This document shows positions 27,918-36,582 of a DNA stretch of 64,000 bases, in pieces (position 1 is the stretch's first letter; every line of letters begins with the position of its first letter). Both the position numbers and the translations under genes were made by a program. Source of the DNA: Virgisporangium aurantiacum (GTDB taxonomy: Bacteria > Actinomycetota > Actinomycetes > Mycobacteriales > Micromonosporaceae); the NCBI RefSeq assembly GCF_016863635.1, contig NZ_BOPG01000048.1:1-64000 (forward strand), read 5' to 3'. The notes below the pieces were generated by a model, which saw nothing but the letters and a program-made list of their open reading frames with translations, was not told the origin of the DNA and searched no databases.

Positions 27918-30318
27918 CGTGCTGGTCCTTCCAGGTCGAGCGGGTTCCGGCGCGACGGCCAGGCTTTGATTTTGCCCGGTCGGCTGCCAGTAATGTGCCT
28001 TTTCGCTCTGGTTTGGCCACAGCGGCCCGGGCATCCGCCGACGGTTCGACCGGCACCCGGTCGGGCAGCGCGGCGAGGCCGGCGGTCAGCAACGCGAGCT
28101 CCGCCTGGAGGTGCGCGAGCGTCGACTCGGCGCCCTGGTTCGCGTTGACGCCGTCGGGCTCCAGGCCGTCGTGACAGGCGCCGGTCCGCGCGTCATAGAG
28201 GGGGACGCCGATGCGGTTGCGCCCGTGGAACCACTCGTACGCGACCCCGGCGAGGCTGCCGTACCGGGCGTCGCCGGTGTACCGCCACGCCTCGACCATC
28301 GCCTCCACCGCCGACGCGGCGTCGATCGGCTGCTCGTCGCCGTCGTCGGCCCAGCGGTCGGGCGCGTCCCGGTGGTGCCAGCGGTTGCCGACGTTGCGCA
28401 GCGTGCCGGCGGACAGGCCGGCGTGGTCGGCGTACCAGTCCAGCGCGGTGAGCGCGCGGGCGGCGACGGCGCGGTCGCCGAGCACCTCGGCACCGGCGAG
28501 CAGCGCGTGCGGCAGGCGCGCGTTGTCGTAGGTGAGTTCCGGCTCGAACCAGTACCACCCGGCGCCGGCGGAGCCGACCAGCGCCCGGTCCAGAACCGCC
28601 ACGAGCTCGGCGACCGGACCGACCTGGCCGGCGGCGCACCCGAGCAGCGCGTACGCCACGCTGCGCAGGCCGCAGGACGCCAGGGCCGGCGTGTCGGGTG
28701 CGAGGCCGGCGAGCAGCGCGCGGGCCTGCCGGCGTGTCTCCGGCGGAACTCCCGCACCCGCGCTCAGCACCCCGAGCGCCCACACCGACCGGCCGACGTG
28801 GTCGCCCGGATGCGGGTCGTCGGTCCACGAGCCGCCGTACGACATGCGGTTGTGCATCACACCCGCGCGGACGGCCGCCGCCAGGAACCGCACCGACATT
28901 CCGGCCCACCGCCGGGCCAGGTTGGTGACGTGCGGCGCCGCCGGCGGCGAAAGGTCCAGCAGCCCGGCCGACACGATCGCGAGCCGCGACACGTCGTCGA
29001 CGTTGTACCCGTGGTCGAGCACGGGGTCGCTGCCCCGGCAGAACTCCACGATGCCGAACTCGTCGGTGAGCCGGCCGAGGTGGTGCAGGCGCAGCCGGGG
29101 AACGGGCACCGGTGGCACCGTCGACCGTCCGCTGCCGCGGGCCCGGGCCTCGCGCACGACGTCCCGGATCAGTTCCGCCGCCTGGAGCCCGACGGCCGGC
29201 CAGGTCAGGCGCGAACCGCGACGGTCGGCGGCCGCGCGGGTGGCGGCGAGCGCCGGCGGCGAGTCGAGCAGGCCGCTGATGCCGGCCGCCAACCCCGGCA
29301 CGTCGCGGCACGGCACGAGGACGCCGGTCCCGTCGGAGAGCAGGTCGCTGGCGTAGTGGTAGTCGGTCGACACCACCGGACAGCCGGCGGCGACCGCGAA
29401 CGTGAGCGCGCCCGAGCAGATCTGCTCCGGCGACACGTACGGCGTCACGAAGATCGTCGTGCGGCGGAGCAGGGCCGACAGTTCGGCCGGGGTGAGGAAG
29501 GAGTCGATGAAGTGCACGTTGCCGGCCAGCCCGAGCCGGTTCACCAGGTGGTGCAGGCTCTGCCGGTACGACTCGCCCTCGTGCCGCACGATCTCCGGGT
29601 GGGTGGCGCCGGCGATCACGTATCGCGTCCCCGGTTGGCGTTCCACCACCCGGGCCAGCGCGCCGATCGCGTCCTCCAGCCCTTTGCCGGCGCTGACCAG
29701 CCCGAACGTCGTGAGCACCGGATCGTCGCCGAGTTGGTCGAGCACCTCGGTCACGTGGCCGCGAAGGTCGCCGCGCGGCGGCACCGCGCGCAGGATCTCC
29801 GGCGCGCCGTGCGGCACCACCGTGAGCTGTTCACCGGTCGCGATGCCGGCCCGGATCGCCAGGTGCCGGGCCGTTTCCGTGAACACGGTGACGCGCGCGG
29901 CGCCGGCGCACAGCGCCGACAGCGTCGCCGACTGCCCGGTGGTCGGGTGGGTCAGTTGCGTGTGCAGCGTGACCAGGTACGGAATGCCGTGGCGGGTGAG
30001 CGCGCGGGTGAGGTGCAGCACGTGCGAGCCGTCCGGCCCGCCGAAGATGCCGTACTCGTGCTGGATCAGCACCGCGTCGACGCCGGCGGCGGCGATGTCG
30101 TCGGCGGCGGTCACGTAGCTGGCGATGCGGTCCTGGTCGATCACCGCGACGACCTCGTCGGAGTAGGTCAGGCCGTCGCGGTCGATGGCGACGACGACCG
30201 GGTCGAGCCCGTCGGTCAGGGCTTCCCGCAGGTCAGCGGTGTAGGTCGCCAGCCCGCAGCGGCGCGGCAGGTAGGTGGAGACGATGCCGAGCCGGGTCGG
30301 AGCAGCAGCACGTTGCAT
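27910..30318 (-). CDS. GT4-type glycosyltransferase fused to a six-hairpin glycosidase-like domain
   Basis: An 802-aa fusion. The N-terminal part (about 8-410) is a GT-B retaining glycosyltransferase with LPRRCGLATYTADL, QHEYGIFGG and a nucleotide-sugar site around VSPEQICSGALTFAVAAGCPVVSTD. The C-terminal part (about 430-760) is all alpha, with RWAGMSVRFLAAAVRAG, WFEPELTYDNARLPHALL and ANQGAESTLA, like alpha/alpha-toroid glycosidases. The overlapping GH130 gene suggests mannose-based oligosaccharide metabolism. The ATG at 30318 is preferred because the 5' frame reads through shadow sequence. A Lys/Arg-rich tail follows. Confidence 0.85.
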   Translation of the reverse strand: MQRAAAPTRLGIVSTYLPRRCGLATYTADLREALTDGLDPVVVAIDRDGLTYSDEVVAVIDQDRIASYVTAADDIAAAGVDAVLIQHEYGIFGGPDGSHVLHLTRALTRHGIPYLVTLHTQLTHPTTGQSATLSALCAGAARVTVFTETARHLAIRAGIATGEQLTVVPHGAPEILRAVPPRGDLRGHVTEVLDQLGDDPVLTTFGLVSAGKGLEDAIGALARVVERQPGTRYVIAGATHPEIVRHEGESYRQSLHHLVNRLGLAGNVHFIDSFLTPAELSALLRRTTIFVTPYVSPEQICSGALTFAVAAGCPVVSTDYHYASDLLSDGTGVLVPCRDVPGLAAGISGLLDSPPALAATRAAADRRGSRLTWPAVGLQAAELIRDVVREARARGSGRSTVPPVPVPRLRLHHLGRLTDEFGIVEFCRGSDPVLDHGYNVDDVSRLAIVSAGLLDLSPPAAPHVTNLARRWAGMSVRFLAAAVRAGVMHNRMSYGGSWTDDPHPGDHVGRSVWALGVLSAGAGVPPETRRQARALLAGLAPDTPALASCGLRSVAYALLGCAAGQVGPVAELVAVLDRALVGSAGAGWYWFEPELTYDNARLPHALLAGAEVLGDRAVAARALTALDWYADHAGLSAGTLRNVGNRWHHRDAPDRWADDGDEQPIDAASAVEAMVEAWRYTGDARYGSLAGVAYEWFHGRNRIGVPLYDARTGACHDGLEPDGVNANQGAESTLAHLQAELALLTAGLAALPDRVPVEPSADARAAVAKPERKGTLLAADRAKSKPGRRAGTRSTWKDQHDA

Positions 30319-30353
30319 GGGCAGATTGTTACCTGAAAAACAACAAAACATGT

Positions 30354-30860
30354 CTAAACGGATGAACCCGATCGGCTGATCGTGTCGACGCGCTTGAGCG
30401 CGTCGGGCATCCGGTGCGGTCCGGCCATGGCCCGGACCAGGTCGGCCGCGTCGGCCGGCGCGAGGCCACCGGCGGTCACATACAGGGGACGTCGTGAGCT
30501 GCCGCGATACACCTCGACGGCATGGGTGGCGGGCTGGAACGGGGTCTTCGCCACGCCGATCACGGGGATGCCGAGCGCGGCCCGGACATGCGCACCGAGG
30601 CCCGGGCGGCCGGCCGGATCCAGGGTCACGTAGCCGTCGACGATCAGCAGGTCGAGGCCGGCGGTCTCGGCCAGCACCGCCCGCAGCGGTGGCAGTTCCC
30701 GCTCGAAGAACGCGCCCGGTTTGTAGGGCAATGCGATCTCCTGCGTTATCACGTGCTCTTCGGTGATCGGATCGAAGATCGGGCTGGCGGCGACCACGAG
30801 CGCCGCCGTCGCTCCCCCGTCTTCCGGGTAGTAAACGTCGACCGCGCCACACCGGAGCAT
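30354..30860 (-). CDS. nfi: Endonuclease V-like protein, short form
   Basis: A 168-aa homologue of the deoxyinosine repair endonuclease. The RNase H-like metal ligands are in place: Asp in GAVDVYYP, Glu in FFERELPPL and Asp in LLIVDGYV, with the IPVIGVAKTPF block after them. Usual members are about 220 aa and begin about 30 residues earlier, so this start (ATG 30860) gives a truncated N-terminus. No upstream in-frame start is visible before the divergent response regulator, so the gene is either a short natural form or degraded. Confidence 0.8.
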   Translation of the reverse strand: MLRCGAVDVYYPEDGGATAALVVAASPIFDPITEEHVITQEIALPYKPGAFFERELPPLRAVLAETAGLDLLIVDGYVTLDPAGRPGLGAHVRAALGIPVIGVAKTPFQPATHAVEVYRGSSRRPLYVTAGGLAPADAADLVRAMAGPHRMPDALKRVDTISRSGSSV

Positions 30861-30915
30861 GCGCGAACCCTATTCCGTGCATGACACGCCGCTGGATTGC
30901 GTAGGATTTTCGCTT

Positions 30916-31290
30916 ATGGGCGATCCGGTGATCCTGGCCGTCGACGACGAGGCTGATCTGTGCATCCTCATGGACCGCATCCTCAGCCGCCGCGGCTACG
31001 CCGTGACCACGGCCGGCGGGGTCACCGCCGCGCTGGACGCGCTGGCCACCATGCCCGCGGCGCCCGACCTGCTGATCACCGACATCAACATGCCCGACGG
31101 TCGCGGCATCGACCTGGCCGAGCGGGTCCACGAGAAGGTGGGCGACGTGCCGGTGCTGTACGTGTCCGGCCACAGTCGCGCGCACGCGCAGAGTGCCGGC
31201 AACGTCCCGCCCGACTGCGCGATGCTCGAGAAGCCGTTCCTCCCCGACCAGTTGGCCGAGGCCGTGAAGCAGGCGCTGTCAGGCGTCTAG
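30916..31290 (+). CDS. Single-domain response regulator (CheY-like)
   Basis: A 124-aa receiver with no output domain. The phosphoacceptor Asp is in LLITDINMPDG, the acidic pair is VDDEADL, the Thr/Ser switch is in LYVSGHS and the Lys in LEKPF. It starts at ATG 30916 with AGGA 8 nt upstream. It is convergent with the PAS hybrid kinase gene and their ends overlap by 12 bp, so it may be the partner of that kinase, though it is not co-transcribed. Confidence 0.92.
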   Translation: MGDPVILAVDDEADLCILMDRILSRRGYAVTTAGGVTAALDALATMPAAPDLLITDINMPDGRGIDLAERVHEKVGDVPVLYVSGHSRAHAQSAGNVPPDCAMLEKPFLPDQLAEAVKQALSGV

Positions 31291-33534
31291 TACTTCCCGC
31301 ACGGCGGCCAGCAGGTCCTCCTCGGAGAACGGCTTCGCCAGCAGGCTGACCCCCGCCTCCAGCGTGCCGCTCCCGGCGAGCACCGGCCGCGCGTAGCCCG
31401 ACATGAACAGCACCTTGACGTCGCCGCGCACCGCGCGGACCGCACCGGCCACGTCCTTGCCCAGCACCTGCGGCATCACCACGTCGGTGAGCAGGAGGTG
31501 CAGCGGACCGGTGTGGGCGCTGGCCATCCGGATCGCGTGCAGCCCGTCGTCGGCGAGGATCACCTCGTAACCGTTGCGGGCCAGGATGCGCCGGGCGACC
31601 TCGCGGATCGCCGGCTCGTCCTCGCAGATCAGCACGGTTTCGCCGGAGCCGGCGCTGCGCAGGACGGCGCCCTTCTCCCCGGTGCGCAACGGCTCGTCGG
31701 TGGCCGGCAGCAGGATGGTGACGGTCGTGCCGTTGTTCGGTCGCGAGCTGATCCGGATGCTCCCGGCCGCCTCGGTGACGATCCCGTGCACGGTGGCGAG
31801 CCCCAGCCCGCTGCCTTCACCGCGTTGCCTGGTGGTGAAGAACGGCTCGAACGCCCGGGCCATCACCTCGGGCGGCATGCCGGCGCCGGTGTCCGTCACC
31901 CGGATCCGCACGTACCGGCCCGGCCAGACCACGTCGGTGTGCTCGGTGAACACCTCGTTCTCGGTGGTGATCGTGATCGTGCCGCCGCCGGGCATCGCGT
32001 CGCGGGCGTTGAGGGCGAGGTTCACCAGCACCTGCTCGATCTGCGCCGGGTCGGCCCGGACCAGCCACAGGTCGTCGGCGAGGCGGCAGCGGAGCCCGAC
32101 ATGCTCGCCCAGCGAGCGGCCGAGCAGCCGGTACACGTCGTTGACCACGGCGTTGACCGTCATCGGCCGCGGCCGCGACACCTCCCGGCGGCCGAACGCG
32201 AGCAGCTGGTGGGTCAGCGCGATGCCGCGGTCGGCGGCGCTCCGGAGCTGCTCGACGTCGCGGGTGACCGGTCCCCACCGGTCCGGTTCAGCCTCGCCGG
32301 CCGAGCCGACCGCCTCGGCCACGAACGCCGCGTAGTTGACGATCACCGCGAGCAGGTTGTTGAAGTCGTGCGCGATCCCACCGGCCAGCTGACCCAGGGA
32401 CTCCATCCGCTGGTTCTGTTGCAGGAGCCGGCCCAGCCGCTCCTGCTCGGCGATCGCCGTCAGCCGGTCGTTCTCGGCCCGGGCGGTCAGCCGGTCGGTG
32501 GCATCCCGGATCGCCGCGGCCACCAGCAGGCCGTCGTCGGTCTGCACCGACGACAGGCTGATGTCGACCGGGACCAGGATGCCGTCCTTGCGCTGTGCCA
32601 TCAGCTGCTCGTCGCCGTCGCCCATCGGCCGGGTCAACGGCCTGGCGACGTACCTCGTCCGGTGGGCGACGTGCGCCCGGCGCCGGTCGGTGGGCACCAG
32701 CATCTCGACCGGCTGGCCGACCAGCTCGTCGCGGTGATAGCCGAACAGGCGCGACGTCTGCGCGTTGACCAGCACGATGAAGCCCTTGGCGTCGGTGACG
32801 ACGATCGCGTCCGGCGCCGCTTCCAGCACCCCGACGATCTTCGCGTCGGCCAGCTCGTCGGCGCTGACCGCCTGCGAGATCGACGCCACCCCGACGATCT
32901 CGCCGTCGTCGTCGGTGATCGGCGACATCGTGATCGACACCTGGATCGGGGTGCCGTCCTTGCGGTGACGCACGGCGCGGTGCCGGTCGATCACCTGACC
33001 CCGGCCGACGGCGGCCATGATCGTCTCTTCCTCGACGCGGCGATGCTCGGGGACCAGGTCGGCACCGCGCCGGCCGATCACCTCCTCGGGCCGGAACCCG
33101 TAGAGGCGGGTGGCGCCCGGATTCCAGTCGGTGACGATGCCGTCGAGGTTGCGGGCGATGATCGCCTCGTGCGACGACCGCACGATGAGCGCGAGGCGGG
33201 CCTCCGCCGCCGCGGCCCGCTTGCGATCGGTGCGGTCGCGGACGACGACGATCGCCGGCTCGCCGTCGCCCTGGTTGACGGTGACCTCGGCCGGCAGCGG
33301 CGACCCGTCGCGGCGGAGCGCGTGCTGCTCGCACACCGGCGGCCCGAACGGCGGCATGCGCAGGTCGGGCAGGACCACCTTCACGGGCTGCCCGATCAGT
33401 TCGGGCGCGGTGTAGTCGAACAGCCGCAGCGCGCTCATGTTGACGAACTCGATCAGGCCGTCGGCGTCGACGATCAGGATGGGATCCGGCGCCGCCCAGA
33501 TGTAACCGAGCTGCGGGCTCACCTTTCCGTCCAC
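31279..33534 (-). CDS. PAS-rich hybrid sensor histidine kinase
   Basis: A 751-aa cytoplasmic kinase: three PAS domains (about 5-115, 125-240, 250-375), a HisKA dimerisation helix with GIAHDFNNLLAVI (His about 407), a HATPase domain (NLALNARDAM, DTGAGMPPE, GSGLGLATV) and a C-terminal receiver (VLICEDEP, LLLTDVVMP, LLAKPF). No transmembrane segment is seen, so it senses an internal signal. Its start is unsure: GTG 33534 or GTG 33522; neither has a strong Shine-Dalgarno. It diverges from proS. Confidence 0.9.
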   Translation of the reverse strand: MDGKVSPQLGYIWAAPDPILIVDADGLIEFVNMSALRLFDYTAPELIGQPVKVVLPDLRMPPFGPPVCEQHALRRDGSPLPAEVTVNQGDGEPAIVVVRDRTDRKRAAAAEARLALIVRSSHEAIIARNLDGIVTDWNPGATRLYGFRPEEVIGRRGADLVPEHRRVEEETIMAAVGRGQVIDRHRAVRHRKDGTPIQVSITMSPITDDDGEIVGVASISQAVSADELADAKIVGVLEAAPDAIVVTDAKGFIVLVNAQTSRLFGYHRDELVGQPVEMLVPTDRRRAHVAHRTRYVARPLTRPMGDGDEQLMAQRKDGILVPVDISLSSVQTDDGLLVAAAIRDATDRLTARAENDRLTAIAEQERLGRLLQQNQRMESLGQLAGGIAHDFNNLLAVIVNYAAFVAEAVGSAGEAEPDRWGPVTRDVEQLRSAADRGIALTHQLLAFGRREVSRPRPMTVNAVVNDVYRLLGRSLGEHVGLRCRLADDLWLVRADPAQIEQVLVNLALNARDAMPGGGTITITTENEVFTEHTDVVWPGRYVRIRVTDTGAGMPPEVMARAFEPFFTTRQRGEGSGLGLATVHGIVTEAAGSIRISSRPNNGTTVTILLPATDEPLRTGEKGAVLRSAGSGETVLICEDEPAIREVARRILARNGYEVILADDGLHAIRMASAHTGPLHLLLTDVVMPQVLGKDVAGAVRAVRGDVKVLFMSGYARPVLAGSGTLEAGVSLLAKPFSEEDLLAAVREVLDA

Positions 33535-33618
33535 CCGTCCACGGTAGCGACGTTTGTTCCTAATCGTCGTATTTATTCCATAGCCTGAATTCTTGTTGAA
33601 CAAAGTAGGGTACGGCGC

Positions 33619-35319
33619 ATGTTGCGCATGTCCACACTGTTCGTGCGTACCCTCCGCGAGGATCCGGCCGACGCCGAGATCCGCAGCCACCGGCTGTTGG
33701 TGCGCGCGGGGTACATCCGTCGCGCCGCGCCGGGCGGCTTCAGCTGGCTCCCGCTCGGCAAGCTGGTGCTCGACCGGGTCACCCGGGTCGTCAAGGAGGA
33801 GATGGCCGCGATCGGCGCCCAGGAGGTGCTGTTCCCGGCGCTCATCCCGCGCGACGTCTACGACGCCACCGGCCGCACCGACGAGTTCGACCTCTTCGCG
33901 ATCAAGGACCGGAGTCTCGTGCTCGCGCCCACGCACGAGGAGCTGTTCACGCTCCTCGTGCGCGACGTGCTGGCGTCCTACAAGGACTTCCCCGTCATCC
34001 TGTTCCAGACGCAGTGGAAGTTCCGCGACGAGCCGCGGCCCCGCGCCGGCCTGCTGCGCGCCCGCGAGTTCCTGATGAAGGACTCGTACTCGTTCGACCT
34101 CGACGACGACGGCCTCGACCGCTCCTACCGGTTGCACCGCGAGGCGTACCAGCGGATCTTCGAACGGCTGGGCCTGCCCGTCGTCCCGGTGAGTGCGATG
34201 GCCGGTGCCATGGGCGGGTCCCGGTCGGAGGAGTTCCTGCTGCCGATCGACGCCGGCGAGGACACGTTCGCGTCGTGCGCCGCGTGCGGGTACGCCGCGA
34301 ACATCGAGGCGGTCGCCGTCCCCGCACCGACGCCCGCCGCCGCGGAACACGGTCCGCTGACGGTCCTCGACACGCCCGACACGCCGACCATCGAGACGCT
34401 CGTCGACCGGCTCAACCAGCTGAGGACCTCGGGCCGCGTCGACTGGGCCGCCGCCGACACGCTCAAGAACGTGGTGGTCCGGGTGGAGGCTCCGGGACGC
34501 GAACCGGAGCTGCTCGCCATCGGCGTCCCCGGTGACCGCGAGGTCGACCTCAAGCGCGTCGAGGCCGCCCTGCACCCGGCCCGCGTCACCATGTTCGACG
34601 ACTTCGCGAGCCGGCCCGACCTGGTCAAGGGCTACATCGGTCCGCAGGACATCAAGCTGCGCTACCTGGTCGACCCGCGCGTCGCGCCGGGCACCGCGTG
34701 GGTCACCGGCGCCAACGAGGCCGGAAAGCACGCGGCCGACGTCGTGTGCGGTCGCGACTTCGCGCCCGACGGCACCATCGACGCCGCCGACGTGCGCGCC
34801 GGCGACCCCTGCCCCACCTGCGCCGGCCCGCTCGCGCTGCGCCGCGGTGTCGAACTCGGGCACATCTTCCAGCTCGGCCGCCGCTACGCCGACGTGTTCG
34901 GCCTCGACGCGCTCGGCCCCGATAGCAAGCCGATCCGCATCACGATGGGCTCGTACGGCATCGGCATCTCGCGGCTGGTCGGCGCGCTGGCGGAGGTGTA
35001 CTCCGACGAGCACGGGCTGGCGTGGCCGAAATCGGCCGCTCCGGTGGACGTCCACCTGCTTGTTCTTGGAAAAAACAAACTGGACGCCGCGGCGGCGCTG
35101 GCCGCCGAGCTTGAGCGGGCCGGCCTGCGGGTTCTTCTCGACGATCGGCCCGGGCTCTCGGCCGGGGTCCGGTTCGCCGACGCCGAGCTGATCGGGGCGC
35201 CGGCCACCGTCGTGGTCGGCCGCGGTTTCGATCAGGGTGACGTCGAGGTGCGCGACCGGGCGAGCGGACGCCGTGCCGAGGTGCCCGTCGCTCGATTAGT
35301 GGCCGACCTCACTGGGTAA
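33619..35319 (+). CDS. proS: Proline--tRNA ligase (bacterial type, with editing domain)
   Basis: A 566-aa class II aminoacyl-tRNA synthetase that charges tRNA-Pro. Motif 1 region, motif 2 (KFRDEPRPRAGLLRAREFLMKD) and motif 3 (SYGIGISRLVGALAE) are intact. The roughly 180-residue INS editing insertion lies between motifs 2 and 3 (about 230-400) and a C-terminal anticodon-binding domain follows. ATG 33619 has AGGG upstream; ATG 33628 is an alternative. It leads into a CBS-domain gene 10 bp later. Confidence 0.96.
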   Translation: MLRMSTLFVRTLREDPADAEIRSHRLLVRAGYIRRAAPGGFSWLPLGKLVLDRVTRVVKEEMAAIGAQEVLFPALIPRDVYDATGRTDEFDLFAIKDRSLVLAPTHEELFTLLVRDVLASYKDFPVILFQTQWKFRDEPRPRAGLLRAREFLMKDSYSFDLDDDGLDRSYRLHREAYQRIFERLGLPVVPVSAMAGAMGGSRSEEFLLPIDAGEDTFASCAACGYAANIEAVAVPAPTPAAAEHGPLTVLDTPDTPTIETLVDRLNQLRTSGRVDWAAADTLKNVVVRVEAPGREPELLAIGVPGDREVDLKRVEAALHPARVTMFDDFASRPDLVKGYIGPQDIKLRYLVDPRVAPGTAWVTGANEAGKHAADVVCGRDFAPDGTIDAADVRAGDPCPTCAGPLALRRGVELGHIFQLGRRYADVFGLDALGPDSKPIRITMGSYGIGISRLVGALAEVYSDEHGLAWPKSAAPVDVHLLVLGKNKLDAAAALAAELERAGLRVLLDDRPGLSAGVRFADAELIGAPATVVVGRGFDQGDVEVRDRASGRRAEVPVARLVADLTG

Positions 35320-35329
35320 CCGTTGCCGC

Positions 35330-35749
35330 ATGCAGACGGTCAAAGATGTGATGACGACCGGCGTCGTCTACCTGCCGAGCGAGACCCCGATTGCCGAGGT
35401 GGCTCGCACCATGCGTGAGCAGGACATCGGCGACGTCGTCGTGGCAGACGGGCCCAGCCTCGCCGGCATGGTGACCGACCGCGACCTCGTGGTGCGGGCC
35501 GTGGCGGAGGGCCGCGACCCGGAGGCCACAACGGTCGGTGAGGTGATGACGCGCGAACTGGTTACCGTGCGTCCAGAGGACACGATCCAGCAGGCGGCGT
35601 TGCTGATGCGCGACCGCGCGGTGCGGCGGCTGCTGGTGTGCGACGACGACCAGGGGCTCGTCGGGGTCGTGTCGATCGGCGACCTCGCCGAGCGGATCGA
35701 CCCGGAATCGGTGCTCGGCGGCATCAGCTCCGCCGACCCGAACAACTAG
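35330..35749 (+). CDS. CBS-domain protein
   Basis: A 139-aa protein made of two tandem CBS domains (about 5-65 and 72-130; VKDVMT, GMVTDRDLVVRAVAEG, VGEVMTRELVTVRPEDT, GVVSIGDLAERI). Such stand-alone pairs bind adenine nucleotides and regulate partners. It lies 10 bp after proS and is probably co-transcribed. A strong terminator follows. Confidence 0.92.
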   Translation: MQTVKDVMTTGVVYLPSETPIAEVARTMREQDIGDVVVADGPSLAGMVTDRDLVVRAVAEGRDPEATTVGEVMTRELVTVRPEDTIQQAALLMRDRAVRRLLVCDDDQGLVGVVSIGDLAERIDPESVLGGISSADPNN

Positions 35750-35774
35750 AGGCTCTTCCTCCCCCTGGAAGAAA

Positions 35775-35813
35775 CGGAACGGGCCCCGCCTCACTGGAGC
35801 GGGGCCCGTTCCG
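35775..35813 (+). terminator. Strong hairpin terminator
   Basis: A perfect 15-bp stem (CGGAACGGGCCCCGC and complement) with a 9-nt loop, 26 bp after the CBS gene, ending the proS-CBS transcript. Confidence 0.9.
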
Positions 35814-35940
35814 CATTACCTGACTGGGAAGGACGTCTGGCGTGGCCCCGCACACGACGGGGCCACATTTAGTAGACGTCCTATGCGGCCGTACGGGTTG
35901 TCACCCCGCGGGTGAATCTGGATCCGGATTTCGTCGGATG

Positions 35941-36507
35941 ATGTTTCACGTGCAACATGGGTGCGTGCTCGGAAAGCTCACCACCGAACCCGCCCGCGAC
36001 CGCGCCGACCTGCTCGCGCCACCCGTCGTCGAGGCACTGGCCACCTGGTCCGTCGACGACGTGCTCGTCGCGCCGATCGACCCCGACCTCGCCGACACGG
36101 CCGCGTTCTGCGCCGCCTACGACGTCGGGATGGAGGAGTCGGCGAACTGCGTCGTGGTCGCCGGCAAACGCGAAGGCGTGACGCGGTACGCGGCGTGCGT
36201 CATCCTCGCCACCACCCGCGCCGACGTGAACGGCGTCGTCCGCCGGATGCTCGACGTCCGCAAGGCCAGCTTCGCGCCGATGGCCGAGGCGGTCGAGTTG
36301 ACCGGCATGGAGTACGGCGGCATCACGCCCATCGGCCTGCCCGCGGAGTGGCCGGTCCTGGTGGACTCGCGGGTGGCCGCCACCGCCCGGGTGATCATCG
36401 GCAGCGGCATCCGCGGCAGCAAGATCGAGTTGCCGGGCGCCGCACTGGCCGACCTGCCCGGCGCCCAGATCGTCGAGGACCTGGCCAAAGCGGCGCCGGC
36501 CGCCTAG
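35941..36507 (+). CDS. YbaK/EbsC-family aminoacyl-tRNA deacylase
   Basis: A 188-aa member of the YbaK/ProX editing family, which hydrolyses misacylated tRNAs such as Cys- or Ala-tRNA-Pro. The core blocks are NCVVVAGKREG, AACVILATTRADV, the Lys in RKASFAP and GGITPIGLP. Its neighbour proS supports a tRNA-proline editing role. The start is uncertain: ATG 35941 (or 35938) lies inside a parS-like sequence, and GTG 35965 is an alternative with little support. Confidence 0.85.
   Translation: MFHVQHGCVLGKLTTEPARDRADLLAPPVVEALATWSVDDVLVAPIDPDLADTAAFCAAYDVGMEESANCVVVAGKREGVTRYAACVILATTRADVNGVVRRMLDVRKASFAPMAEAVELTGMEYGGITPIGLPAEWPVLVDSRVAATARVIIGSGIRGSKIELPGAALADLPGAQIVEDLAKAAPAA
35942..35957. promoter_or_regulatory. 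parS-like site (chromosome partition)
   Basis: TGTTTCACGTGCAACA matches the ParB-binding consensus TGTTTCACGTGAAACA at 15 of 16 positions; the single change is A to C at position 12. It is about 21 kb from oriC, within the usual parS zone. It covers the start codon of the YbaK gene. Confidence 0.8.
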
Positions 36508-36513
36508 GCGCCC

Positions 36514-36573
36514 CTTGGCCGCCGCCGCGCCTGGCCGCCGCGCCTGGCCGCCGCGCCTGGCCGCCGCGCCTGG
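36514..36573. repeat. 13-bp tandem repeat
   Basis: About four and a half copies of GCGCCTGGCCGCC fill the 75-bp gap between the YbaK stop and the convergent aminotransferase stop. Likely replication slippage in GC-rich DNA; no coding role is visible. Confidence 0.75.
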
Positions 36574-36582
36574 CCAGCCGCG

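Noticed and set aside
31498..33588. 696-codon plus-strand frame opposite the hybrid kinase
   Set aside because: Antisense of PAS/HATPase sequence, no family features.
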